Below are positions 42,129 to 53,600 of a stretch of 64,000 bases of DNA, in pieces. Origin of the DNA: Thecaphora thlaspeos (lineage: Eukaryota > Basidiomycota > Ustilaginomycetes > Urocystidales > Glomosporiaceae). The notes below the pieces were generated by a model, which saw nothing but the letters and a program-made list of their open reading frames with translations, searched no databases and was not told the DNA's origin. The stretch's first letter is position 1, and the number at the start of each line of letters is the position of its first letter. Where the stretch lies: contig UWYS01000007.1 of assembly GCA_900291925.1 (NCBI GenBank), positions 496,001 through 560,000 on the forward strand, in the 5' to 3' direction. The position numbers and the translations under genes are program-made.

Positions 42129-42941
42129 ATGGCGGCCACCCGGATCCTCCTTGTTCCGCTTTCGGGCGTCTTCGTGGCAACGTCGCTGCTCTACACCTTC
42201 CGACACACCATCGCCGTCCGGACTCACGACACAGCAATGGCGCTCAATGAAGTCAAGCTTCGGCTCGACGATATCGACCCGGACAACTGGGACAGGGAAG
42301 GCAGGGAAAAGGTTTCCATGGAGAAGCTCCGTCCTGCCTACGTCCCACCACAGAGACTGAGCGTGATGGAAGAAGTCAAGGCCAGATGGAACGTGAGTAG
42401 TGTAGCAGAGCGTGCCCTGGATCTAGTCGGACAGCTTGGACGCCCCGCCTCGACATAGCGGGGCCTTGGTTCCGTCTATGAGTTCACCCGGGCTGACCGC
42501 ACCGCCACTGCCTTGTCCTGCTCGCTACAGGAGCAATTCCTTGCGGGCGTCAACACCGTCTCGAACGCCAACTACTACGACCTCTTCGCGAATGGCCTGT
42601 CGGGCGCCAAGAGCCTCGCCCAACGCATCACATCGCAAATCTCGGAAGAGGCCGGCTCCACTTCGCCCGTCACGGGCAAGGCGGCGGCAGCGTCTGGATC
42701 GGGCATCGTCTCGACGGCGGGCGTCTCGCTGCGAGAACCCACCAACGTCGTCCAGGAGACGATCCAGGAGGCCGAGCGGCCTGGCTCAAAGATCGGGGCC
42801 CGGCTGGCCAGGAGCCTCGGTCGGAATGCCGACAAGGTGGAAAAGATGGTTGAGGGCAAGACGAGTCCCGGCCTCGGCCAGGCGGGACAGGGCGGGCGTG
42901 GACACATCTACTACCTTGGAGAAGGCACCAGCCTCCGATGA
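42129..42941 (+). CDS. MIC12-like (AIM5) MICOS complex subunit
   Basis: Two exons: 42129-42392 and 42531-42941, joined at phase 0, for 224 aa. The start MAATRILLVPLSGVFVATSL is a single N-terminal membrane span lacking a strong presequence, as in Mic12/Aim5. The junction KARWNEQFLAGVNTVSNANY resembles the conserved motif of this family, which in yeast links the Mic10 and Mic60 modules of the inner-membrane organising system at crista junctions. Yeast Mic12 has only 106 residues; here the extra length is a Gly/Ala/Ser-rich C-terminal half. Assignment rests on the N-terminal 110 residues and is moderately sure; a different small inner-membrane protein is the alternative. Confidence 0.6.
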
Positions 42942-44549
42942 CCTCTCCGAAAGGCCACTCAGCATGCCTCAATCAATCCTATTCCCCCCTTCGCTGCCAG
43001 AGACACAGCGCCTTACACGTGCAGCAGTATGTGCCCATCCCGGGCGATTCGATTTCCAGCCCACATCTCAGAGTGCGATTCGTCCACTGAACCGCCTGCT
43101 CACAGAGAGTATGTCGAGGGAGAGGCCTGCTCCCTCTGTGACGCCGCCTGACGCTCTGCAGTGACTGCTTACCGGCTCACCCCCACTTTGCCTTTTTGTT
43201 CCCCATTCATCAGAGAGAGCCTGTTCTGGCCCCCACCATCTCCCGAGTCATTGCATAAATGTATTACGGCATCGCTGTGCAGCCCCACTTACAATGTTCC
43301 CCGAATCCCGGGCTGTCGGTCACACGCGGAGTCAGGAACAAGCTTGGATTCATAGATTGAGCAGGGGACAGGGTGGTTGCGGGCAGAGGAGCGAGGCCTC
43401 TGAGCTCGGAGGCTCCCAGCCCGCCGTACGGCGGGCGGTCGAGCGCATGCAGGAGCGAGAAGAGAGGGTAGGGCGGGCTGCGAAACGAGTCTACAAGGGA
43501 GAGGCTATAGGCCGGGAGACGAAGGAGATGGAGGAGAGGAGAGAGCGAGGCGGTCTGGCGGCCTAAGGCTGCCAGCACGCTGGCGCTGCGTGATCGACGG
43601 CCTCCAGACGCTCACATCGCCCTTCGGCACGTGACGCAAGCCTACCACTCAATTGTCCCAACGATAGCACGTTTCCAAAGGCCATCGAGGCGCAGCACGC
43701 GAAAAGAGGCGAGGGAAGAGAAAGCGATGGCCGGGGGATCGGGGTAAGATGAGTGGGGGCGAGACAGCGACGGACGATGTCGGCAGTCGCTCAGTGAGCC
43801 TGCGCGACCCGGCGCCGAGCTAACCATCCTCTTCGGTTCATCGTCTCGGCCATCTCGACGCAGCAGCATCCATCATCACGGCGACTACTCAACTACGGTC
43901 CATTCGTCAGGCACCATTCACCCACGGACTTCCTTCGCCGCCCCACCCATCGCTCGAAAGCCTAATGCGCCCACCGAGTGGGCTGCTAGTGACGATTCTC
44001 GATGTACTCACACGTTGCCATTGGTCGTGCAGCGACGCTCCTTTGAATTTACCCCTTGGCGTCTCTTCCGCTGGGCGCAACCCACCATTGGCGGTGGGCG
44101 GAAGGGACGGCGCAACATCCGCTAGTTTGAGTTGAGGGCTAGTTGGCGCTGATTCTTACCGGCTCCCTTTCAGTCCCATCGTGGGAAGGTGTGCAGTCAC
44201 CATCATAGGGACTTAGGGCGGAAAGCACCGCCACGGTCAGCAGGGGCGTTGCAACGGGCCGTCGCACTAAGAAGTGGGTCGGAACCCTCCGCCGGACATT
44301 CGGCACGCACGATCTCCCAGCCCACCCTGGCTCCCTTTCGCTTTCGCCCCTACCTACCGGCCTCTTTCAGCCCGCCTGCTGCGGAAGGCATAAGTACCGA
44401 GGCTTTGACTGGCCAGAAATAACCTCTTTCTCCTCACCGCGCGCTTCCAACCTTATCCCATCCCCCGTTCCCACTCCGACACCACACCTCTTTCTCACAC
44501 TTCCGCACAAGACACCTCCCTCTCGCTTGCTCGCACCTCCCGTCCGATC
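42942..44549. other. gene-free region upstream of the expansin-like gene
   Basis: 1.6 kb. It holds a perfect 18-nt palindrome at 43419-43436 and two inverted CCAAT boxes (ATTGG) at 44020 and 44087. From about 44400 the + strand is pyrimidine-rich and probably the leader of the secreted-protein gene. No coding region is supported. Confidence 0.45.
43419..43436. repeat. 18-nt perfect palindrome
   Basis: GCCCGCCGTACGGCGGGC is fully self-complementary with no spacer. It lies about 480 bp 3' of the MIC12-like gene; a role as a binding site or in cruciform formation is possible but unproven. Confidence 0.8.
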
Positions 44550-45414
44550 ATGCGGTTCCAGACCTTGACCGGCCTGCTCGCCGTGGCGGTAGCCCTTGCC
44601 GTCCCCGCTATCGCCGCCACTGTTCCCGTTCCAAGCTCTCCTTCCAAGGCCGAACTTAGCGGACTCACCTGCCGCGACCCGGACCACAATGGCCCGAATG
44701 TCAGCAGCGGCAAAGCCATGACGATCCCGGCCAAGAGTGTCAAGCCCTACAAGTCTTCGTCGAGTGCGGGGACCATGAACGACGCCCCTATCCCCGTAAT
44801 CAAGAGCACTACCGATACTTGTGAGTTCCAGTACGGCCTTGGGGTCATCAATGTTCCATGTTGCTGCAAAGAGAGTAGGGACGGCCGCTAACCGAGCCAC
44901 AATCGCTCCCTTGTTTTGCTCGGCCTTTTGGTCATCTATAGTGTACCTGGCTCCCGGCGTGGGAGCGTGCAGCGCTTACAGGGACTCTTCCATGACGGCC
45001 TGCATTGACCCCAACTGGACCCTGCCCAACAAGGGAGGCTTCCCCTGCGACGCCTGGATCGAGCTCAGCTACGGCAACAAGACCGTGCAGCTCCGCGTCC
45101 AGGACAAGTGCCCCGGCGCTGGGTGCGACGGCATCTATATCTCCAAGCGTCCCTTCCTTTACCTCGCCGGAGATTCGGAGCTCAACTCAGGCCACCTGGA
45201 AGCTGGCAAGGTCGTCTGGAGGTGGCTCGACAATGAGCCTTGGTGGGCATGCTATGCCGGTCTTCCTGGTAACACCCTCGATGGCAAGCGTGACGCCTGT
45301 ACTGGCCCTGACGACTACAAGTGTTCTCGATCTGGCCGTAAGCGTGGCTCGCAGCGCGTCGTCGGAAAGGAGGTTTACAAATCTTGCCCCGCCTACCCCA
45401 ACCCATACCGTTAG
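44550..45414 (+). CDS. secreted expansin-like protein (RlpA-like double-psi beta-barrel)
   Basis: Two exons: 44550-44820 and 44942-45414, joined at phase 1, for 247 aa. A signal peptide is clear (MRFQTLTGLLAVAVALAVPA, then IAA). A Ser/Lys-rich spacer of about 65 residues precedes the barrel, whose hallmarks are GVGACSAYRDSS, CIDPNW, PCDAWIELSYGNKTVQLRVQ and DKCPGAGCDGIYISKRPF. Family members include expansins, barwin-like and cerato-platanin-related folds; many fungal ones are extracellular, bind cell-wall polysaccharide or chitin, and are made during growth on or in plants. No carbohydrate-binding module follows; the C-terminus is basic and Cys-containing (YKSCPAYPNPYR). Enzyme activity cannot be claimed. 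Confidence 0.87.
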
Positions 45415-46192
45415 CACCCGCCGAAGAAGCATCACCATGACGGCCATCGCGCCGATCTCGGCCAGTTCGATGGGAAGGCCGGCAACCCCGACTACAACAC
45501 AGACCAGTGACTGGTCGCCGTCCACCTTGGGCCTGTCTCAGCCTAATTTCCGCTCCGTTCCAGGTCGAAGGTCTCGATACACCACGGTTCAAGTCGGCTT
45601 CCAATCCCCTATCAGTAGAGTCCAAGCTGGCTATCGTGTTGCATACCCAATGTCCCTCAGTTCCATCTCTATACGTTGTGTCTCCGCGTTCTCCAACCGT
45701 TTCCGCCATTTTCTTCACGTCGCTAGACGGAACAGACCGAGTGACCCCTCACGGTCCTCCATCTACTCATGATCGCTTACCCCTTTCCTCACGTTGATGT
45801 ACATCGCTTCCAAGTTAAAGGTCGCTTTACGCAACTAGCAGCTCAACTAAGGTCGCCTTACGTAGCATCTTAACGAAGAAATTTTGATCCGACCCTTCTC
45901 AAGCCGTCTCGCCTGTCCTGCCCCTGTGATGCATAAACACCTCACGCTGTGACCGGGGGAAGCTTCTTGCACATCCCGGCACAGACCCCTTGGCCGGGGA
46001 AGAGGGCTAAGAGAGGATGAGAGGATGCTAATGTTGCTCGGAAGCACAGAGGGTGGAAGAAATGTACTAAAGGTATCTTTTACACGACACAACAACGACA
46101 GCAACGTCAACAAAGAGGCATCGAGAGAAAGAGAGCGAATGTACACCGAATGAAAGCCCATCGAGAGCGTCACAGGACAAAGGGTAAAGACA
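45415..46192. other. convergent 3' intergenic region
   Basis: 778 bp between the expansin-like gene and RAD21. AT-rich stretches near 45800-45890 probably belong to 3' UTRs. Nothing else was seen. Confidence 0.5.
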
Positions 46193-48593
46193 TCAAGCAC
46201 TGACGCTCCCGGTCGCCGTCTGCCATAGCTTCTGCTTGGCTACCACCTTGATGTCGCCGTACTCTTCCTCCTGTTGCAGCTTGACGCAGTCCTTTGTCCC
46301 GAGCACGAGCATCTCGAAAAAGAAGCCCGCCGCCGCCCTCCTCGATGCGTTTTTCGAGATCTTGGCGAAGCTGAGCTTCTTGACTCCTCCCTCGGTCTCG
46401 ATGAAACGCGACACTTCTTCCGTCTGCGTCGTCGTCGGCGTCGTCGTCGGTGCTGCTTCCGCCTCTTCCTCTACTCCTCCCGTCGTAGGTCCGGTACCGG
46501 CGGCAGAGAGCTGCGATCGAACCACGCGGAGTGCCCGGACCGTATTCTTGCTCCATCCCTGGACCGTGGCTTCCTGCTCCTCGCTCGAGGCGAGCAGCGC
46601 GGCCACCTCGTCCTGCACCTTCTCGTCCGCCGATCGAGTGTCGAAGCCTGCCAGCGGGTTGGTCGAACTGGGCGTGTACGCGTCGTGCTCTTCGTCACCC
46701 TCGACATCCGGCGTAGAGAGTCGCGAGAGCGCCGGCAGCCGTCCCGTCTCGCCGTCGTCGTCCTCGGCGTCGACGTCGACGTTGATGCCGCCCTTTGACT
46801 TCCTCTGCGACCGTCGCGGCGCCACGTCGTCCGCTGGGAAGTCTCCCCCGAGGTCGCCAAGGTCGAGGTTGAGGTTGTCGTCCATCGGCGGCAGGTCGAA
46901 GCCGTCGTTGCCGCCGAGCGTAATGTTCAGGTTGCTGTCCTCGCCAACGGGCCCGAGGCCGAGCGACTCGCGCCTAGATGCCTCGTCGCCTCGACGGGCC
47001 ACCTCTGCCACCTCGTCCTCGTCCTCATCCAGCCTGGCGCGCTTCGACGGCCCCTCTTCCTCGGCGATGGCCGCGGCCCGTCGTCGCCGCATAGCCGACA
47101 GGTCGAAGGTGAACAGCTCGCTCAGCTCTGGCGCCAGACCGGCTGGCCCGATGAAGAAGGAGCTCTTATCCTTGTTCGAAGGATCGGCGTACGGCAGGAA
47201 GTGGGCGGTGGGGTCCTGTCGGATCGTGAGGAGGCGAAGGTAGGCGCGCGATCGAGGTAGGTATCGCTCCTCGGTGAGGATGTCATCGAGGTCTGCGCCG
47301 GCCAGCTGCGAGGCGCCCTGGCTCAGGCCCTCCCTCAGCGATCCGAGCGCCGGCCGTCCACCGAGCTGGCTCTCCGGCAGCTCGGTGCGCGCGTCGATAA
47401 GCTGCTTGCGCGCTTTGGCCTGCTTGGTAGCGACCTCCTCCTGCTGCCTCTTGATGGCGGCGTCGCGGATCCGGGCGGCCGTGGTGGGCGTCATGTCGGC
47501 CATGGCCAGCGCCATGCTGTTGTCGCCCGGCGGCGGCGTGACGGGCCTGGGTGCTTCGGGCGCGTCGACATCGACCTGCATCGGCTCTGGCCTGTCGAGG
47601 CCGAGGTCGAGCCCCTCGCCGCCCATGTCAAAGTCCGGTAGGCCGACGCTCGGTGCCCGCACGCTCCCACCCAGGTCGCTGCCGAGCTGGAGATCGCCCT
47701 CCACGCCGAGGTTGAGCATCGAGGCGACACTCTGCCTCCCCGTCTCGCTGGGGGCGTCACGTCCGACTCCGATGCTCATCGAGTCGTCCTCGATGCCTCC
47801 CGCGACAGGATCGCCGTTCTCGTCGACGAGCCTGCCAAGCTCGTCGCGCCGCATCGGTGTCGGCTCGGGGAAGTCATCCTCGAGGCCGAGGTCGAGCCCG
47901 CCATCAGGGTCAAAGTCCTGCGAGGCGATCCCGTCGATGCCGCTCTCAATATCAAATGTGTCGTCAAAGGCAGCGTAGTCGACGTGCGGGAGCGTGATGT
48001 CGGCGGCCCGGGCAACGTGCGAGCTGCCGCCGTCTGCGCCCGACTTTGACTTGGCCTTCTTGGCGGCCGTCCTGTTGGTGAAGTCCATGCTCCAATTCTC
48101 TAGCGCCGGGTCGGGCAGAAGGATGTCGAGATCGGTGCGGGTATCCTGAAGGGTGATAGCGTTGCGCGAGATGTTGAGCTGGTCGCTCGTCATGTCGACG
48201 GCGCCGGAGCGGAAGGCCATCTTAATCTTGAGGAGCGCCTCGTTGCAGTCCTCAAGCAGGTACTTTGCCTTTCGCGAGTAGATCCTGACGACACCGAGCA
48301 GCAGTTGACCGGAGAGTCGCAGCGCCATGGGGACAACCTCCTGGCCCATGATGGCGCCTGCGAGCGAGAGCGGACGAGGAAGCAGGGAAGGCAGCGGGCG
48401 GACGTCAGCGGCCTGAGCTCACCTCGCCAAGACGCCTTTCTTATCCTGGCGCTCTAGTGGTCTACTCACTGACGCTCTTTTCGATGCTGGTCTGGAGGAA
48501 TTGTGTCTTGCTGAGCTTGCGCTCCATGTGGGCTGCGAGCCATACCCTGGCCAACGGGCCCTTTTTGGCTAGGATGACCTCGCTGTAGAACAT
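46193..48593 (-). CDS. RAD21: cohesin alpha-kleisin subunit (RAD21/SCC1)
   Basis: Two exons: 48593-48470 and 48357-46193, joined at phase 1, for 762 aa. The spliced N-terminus [40 protein letters not shown] and [20 protein letters not shown] is the Rad21/Rec8 N-terminal domain that binds the Smc3 neck. The C-terminal winged helix ([20 protein letters not shown], then [20 protein letters not shown]) binds the Smc1 head. The middle is acidic and disordered. The protein closes the cohesin ring that holds sister chromatids. General resemblance is to mitotic RAD21 rather than meiotic REC8; I did not identify separase sites with certainty. The only intron is after codon 41. Confidence 0.94.
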
Positions 48594-49453
48594 GGCGAGG
48601 GATGTGATTCACACCAAGAGAACGGCGTCGGGATATGGCGGAGAGATGCAGCGGGCCCACTTCTGTGCTGAGATGTCCGTGGATAGGGTGGATGGATGTC
48701 CGTTGCGACCTGCAGCTGCGAGCGGGGAAGCACGGCTTGGCCTTGAACGGAGGGAGGGCAGGTGGCGCGACGAGCCCCTAGATGTGACGGTGGCCCGGAC
48801 CGGGTCGAGGCTGGGTGGACGGTGGGATGGAGTGTCGGGAGGGGGAGATGAGGGCGGGCGATGGATGGAGGGCTGGGCGAGATTGCGGAAGAGCGCCGGA
48901 CGAGAGAAGTGGCCCTGGATGGATGTGAGGGAGGAAGTGAAGAGGTCGAGAATGTGGATGGATGGCGAGCAGGGCCAGTGCGTTGGACGAAATCTACGCC
49001 AGGCCGCCCAGGCGCGCGCGCGCAGCCCGCTCAGGGCCAGCGAAGCCGAGAAATCGCCGCAGCGCGACGCGCACCGCAGAGGGCAGAGTGAAAGGGCCCC
49101 CGCCTGCAGCGCCCACTCGCGATTCCAAAAGACGCACACAGGGATGAAGGCGAGCGATTCTCAAGACACTCTGACCATCCGTCATGACAACTACATAACC
49201 TAGAGCTACAGCAAATGATGACCGAGAGCAGAGACAGCACTGGGTCCCTTCGACAACCTGGAACCGCCGAAACATAGGAATAATACAAGAGGAAGGCGAA
49301 ACACGAACGAGCTGGAAGTCGACCTAACGATACATAGGGAAGAGGAGACGAGGCAATGCGGGAACGGCAAAGGACGCGCGCCGACGTGTGTGGCAAGATC
49401 CAGAGCGGTCTGCGGTGGCGCGCCCCCCTGTTCAGGGCCAAGTGCACTCTGCT
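48594..49453. other. intergenic region upstream of RAD21
   Basis: 860 bp between RAD21 and the 3' end of the hypothetical gene. Open frames are low-complexity on both strands. No TATA box or repeat was recognised. Confidence 0.45.
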
Positions 49454-50695
49454 TCAGACACTGACCAGTGCAAAGAAGGCAGCGCTGAGAGGCGGTCCCG
49501 AGCGGAGTCCGCCGCGGCCGGCACTCAGCATTATTTGCCCTTGGCCTCGCTGACCAACGGCCGACGAAGGCTCAGAGCGCTGCGAGTCGCGACGACGTTG
49601 TCGAGGAGCTTGAGCCGCGTCCCTTTCGTCTCTCCCGGGACCTGCCAGACGAGCCCACTCCTTGTCCCTCTCGCCCCTCCCTCGCCACGCCACACGCTGT
49701 CGATTGTCAACGGACGAATCTGACGAGTTGCCGCCCCCCTCCCGCATGCCGTAGGGCCGAGGATCGTTTGGTCTGGCCGGGGGGGCTGCCTGTCCGAAAC
49801 GAGCCGGTTCCTTCGCTCCGCGTTGTTCGTGCAGCCTTCCCTGCGCTTCGGCTGGGATCCTCGCAGGCTGGGCGGACTCGGAGCTGACGACCACCGTCCT
49901 TGCCGGGGATTGCGCCTGAATCGTGGTGACGCCAGCGTTCTTCAGCTTCATCGCGAGCCCTCCATCGTCACGACGCGACCTCTGCGAGTTTTCCTCTAGC
50001 TGCGGCGGCTGCGGCTGGCCTCTGCTGGACCTGGGATGCTCGGAGCCTCCGACCTCGAGTATCTTTGCAAGACTGCGTCCCTCTTGATGCTCGAGCACCT
50101 GCGTCTGTTGCAGCGACGTCGAAGACCTGTGCCCGGACAGGTAGAGCGGCCTCCCGCGTTCCTCGCGGCGCCCTTCCGGGCCCGTCCCGGAGATGGTCCT
50201 GCGATGACGCAGGTCCGGCCTCGACGGAGGCTCGGGAACGGAGAAGGAGACATGACGCTTGTGCCTTGGAGAGGCCATGGGCTCCTCCCCGCCCGCCTGT
50301 CCATGTATGCGGTCCTTCCTTGCCAGTCCGCCAGGCCATGACTGTAGGCGCTGCTCGGAGGAGTCGTTCGAGGCCAGGCGATCCAGCGACGGCTGCCTAT
50401 CTTCGAGGTTCGGAGCGACGCAGGCCTTTCTGGACCTGTGGACCGGTGCGTTGCTCTCGAGGCGGCGTGTATGCGCTACGTCCAAGAGTCGTCGCGATGT
50501 GTTGACGGGGCCGGACAGCGACCTGAGAGCATCCTCACTCCTGGGCAAGGCAAGCGGTGCACCCTTCTGCTCCGTCTTTGTCCGGTCGAGTGCGGTAGAT
50601 TCGACAGGCTGCTTTTGCGGGGGAGACCTGCCGAGAAGGTTGGCGAAGAAGCCGTCTGGCATCTTGAGATCGGGTTTGATTATGTTGATGACCAT
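49454..50695 (-). CDS. hypothetical low-complexity protein
   Basis: Open frame of 413 aa from the ATG at 50695 (MVINIIKPDLKMPDGFFANL). I do not recognise it. It is rich in Arg, Ser, Pro and Gln with no membrane span, signal peptide or known motif; SPRHKRHVSFSVPEPPSR and RHRRTISGTG look like basic phosphorylation sites. The frame is open about 175 codons further upstream to another ATG (51217), but that part translates a CT-rich leader-like sequence, so the shorter form is preferred. The N-terminal 20 residues look the most protein-like. It may be a genuine disordered regulator or a chance frame in GC-rich DNA. Confidence 0.4.
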   Translation of the reverse strand: MVINIIKPDLKMPDGFFANLLGRSPPQKQPVESTALDRTKTEQKGAPLALPRSEDALRSLSGPVNTSRRLLDVAHTRRLESNAPVHRSRKACVAPNLEDRQPSLDRLASNDSSEQRLQSWPGGLARKDRIHGQAGGEEPMASPRHKRHVSFSVPEPPSRPDLRHRRTISGTGPEGRREERGRPLYLSGHRSSTSLQQTQVLEHQEGRSLAKILEVGGSEHPRSSRGQPQPPQLEENSQRSRRDDGGLAMKLKNAGVTTIQAQSPARTVVVSSESAQPARIPAEAQGRLHEQRGAKEPARFGQAAPPARPNDPRPYGMREGGGNSSDSSVDNRQRVAWRGRGERDKEWARLAGPGRDERDAAQAPRQRRRDSQRSEPSSAVGQRGQGQIMLSAGRGGLRSGPPLSAAFFALVSV

Positions 50696-53600
50696 CGATG
50701 GTTTGAGATGACTGGCGCGACGATGAGTGCGTTGGAGGGTCGTTGTAGCGATGGAAGAGGAGAAGCTACATCGCAGTCGGCTCTGAGTAGCAGAGGCGGG
50801 CGTTCTTGTCGAGACGCCGAGTTGGCGCGCGAAGAACGTGGTGCAGCGCGGGAAACTGCGCGGCGAGGCTACCTGAGATGGCGGTCCGTCGGTGAAAGGC
50901 AAAGGCGAGCACTCTGCTTGCTGAGTTTCTCGGTTGCTGGGGCGAGTCCTGCTCGCCGAGCGGTGGGAAGGAAGGGACGCCGGCGGAGTCCGGCAGAGAG
51001 GCGATGGTGGCAAGGAGCAAGCAAGGGAGGCAAGGGCCGAGGGCGCTGGACAGGCAGGGTCTAGGCCTCGGAGCGCCCGGGCCACCCGAGGGCGCGGGTT
51101 AAGAGGCGAGTAAAGCGGCGCGCCCATGTGCCCGGCTGGCCCGCGCGCGTCGGAGGCGGCGTCCGTCTGCCTCGCCGGGGCCTCGGCCCCGGGCGTTCCC
51201 TGTCCGCCCGGCACCATCAAAACCTCGGAACCGCTGGCGAACCGGGCCGGACCCGTTGACGACCGCCACCGACCTCATCGTCCGACCCGACCCAAACCGC
51301 TCACAGACCGCCAACAGCATGCCAACAATGCCAAGCGAGGTCGGTCGCATCCCGCTCGACGGGGTAAATGATGCATACAGTACCGTCCGCCTCAACCCCC
51401 ACTACCACCACCCCGGAGGGCCGCATCATTCCGATCCCAACGGGGGAAGGGTCCCGATGAAGCTCAACTTCGTGCTTGCCACAATCTGTACTACGGCGAC
51501 CTGGAGCGTCGATGGGTGGGCAGCGAAGGCCAAAGTGCGGGGTCCCTGTCATTACGCAAGGCGCTGTCGACGCTACGCACACAGGTCAGCTTTGCCCGAA
51601 AGTCCAAGGACGGCACGGCAGCGTCACACGTTAATCCGTCGGTGGACGCGCGACGCGCCGCTGAGGAACTGCAGCGGCATGGACACTGCCGCCGAGACAA
51701 CGACGAGCTGCGGCGATGGGCGGTACCTAGCATACATGGGCTATCTGCTGGCGATGTCGCTTTGAGTCTGGGGTACATTAGCCTGGAGCTTAGATGGCTG
51801 CTGGCCTGGTTGGGAGATAGGCTCGGTTCATGGCTGCACGACACATGGTCGACAGCTGGCCAACGCTGTTCAGAACTCTCCGTTCGGACGGTCGACCGGC
51901 CTGTCGTGCCTCGCCACGAGCCCAATCGCAGGACCTGCAGGCTATGAGTGGCCGCCGTCTACCCACGTCGATGCAGCGACCGAGCGAGGGGTAAGTAGTG
52001 GTCGGTCTCGTCTAGCTCCCAGCGCCGGCATAGTCGATGACCTGGTGTTGCGTAACGAGCGGATCGACCGTGACCTGCACGCCGACTGCCGTTAGGCTAG
52101 CGGCTGGAGATACTGGGTCGATCATGGTGGCATCACCTGGCATGTCGCAGTGGTCCTTCTACCTGCTACATACCAGCTGCTCCTTGGAGGGACCGGAGCG
52201 GAGCTCGCAGACGGAGTCCCCAGTCGACAGGAGCAGTCTCGCTCCCTGGCTTCGGTGGGCCTGGATGGGATGTTCGCGGAAGGCACGTGACAGGATCGCG
52301 ACGACACGCGGGCGCCTCGGCGCCTACCCTCGGAAGCCGGGAAAGTCTCGCGTGGCTCGCGCGTTGGCCGGGATTCCGACTTGGCCTGCGCGACGGGGCC
52401 GACGCATACATCGAGGCATGCTGCCGCGCTACGCTGCTCCTCTGCGATGCCGCAAGCTTACAGAGGTTCCCGCTGTGGACGCCTAAGTCTACATACCTGT
52501 TCCTCTATCCTCGTCATCGTCGCCGCGCTCTCCCCCTCTCCCGATCGAAACCTCGGAACAGGAGCTTGGCGGGCGTGCCATGAGTTTGCGTGGTTCGCAG
52601 CATCAAGACGGCAGGGTTGCCTGCGTTGGTGATATTCAGGTAAATTTTGTCAGCCTTTTCGCTTCCCTTTGCACATCACGGCAGGCGCAATAGTCTTGGG
52701 TGATCCAGAGTGGTCAGTGTGATGACCCACCGGCTGGAGGCCGCCCAGACCGCAGCATGACTAACCCCGTTTCGTGCGGTCATAGCAGCAGCTTCATCTC
52801 ACAGAGTGGCCTTCTCTGCTCTCCTCGCCGCTGAACGATACGCACAGAGGCCACGGGATCACGAATTTGCCATGTGCCTGCCCGAGGCCGCTCGACCGAC
52901 TCGCCAAGCACCACCGCTCCCCGTGCCATACCCGCACCCCTGGAAGAGACTGGGCTAGACGGAGCCGACGAGCCCCGCGCCGTACCGAGTATCGAGGACG
53001 AAGAAAAGAGCAACGCCGCGCCTCAAACCCCTACCTCTTGACTTACAAGAAGGAAGCCCAGTAGAGTGGCTAGCCCCGTCCTGTCGCAAGCAACCAGAGT
53101 AGGTCTCACAACGAGCTGACGTGCTATCGAACGCCACGCAGCAGGGACGGCGACGAGCGCTCCGGGCATTTTCGTCTGCTCTTTGAGACTGCCCTCAACG
53201 ACACTTACAGCACGTACAAGGCAGGTGCAGCGAACAGAGACCATTTAACGGCCGATGCGCCTAGGCGTACAGAAAGCGGCCCTTTGTCCTACGATTGCGA
53301 GCACACCAAGCACAACGGGGACCACGTACCATAGTCGGCAACTGCAATGCCGCAAAATCACATGCGGGACAGTTGGAGGGTTCAGAGCAGCTCTTCCGTG
53401 CCGCCGACGCTTTTGCTTGGCCTTTGACCGCACAGAACTACATCTAGTCTGTCCGGTCGAGTACAGAATACTTGACCAGGGCACAGAGATGGAGATTGAG
53501 CTGCCAACTTTTGCGCTCAGCACGGTCCGAGAAGTCGACGCTGTTCCCGTCCTTGTTCGCAGTTCACAAAGGCACGCGGGAAGCGCAGGCAGCGCCCAGC

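Noticed and set aside
46236..47243. 335-codon Ser-rich frame on the + strand
   Set aside because: Antisense to RAD21; composition mirrors the acidic central region of the kleisin.
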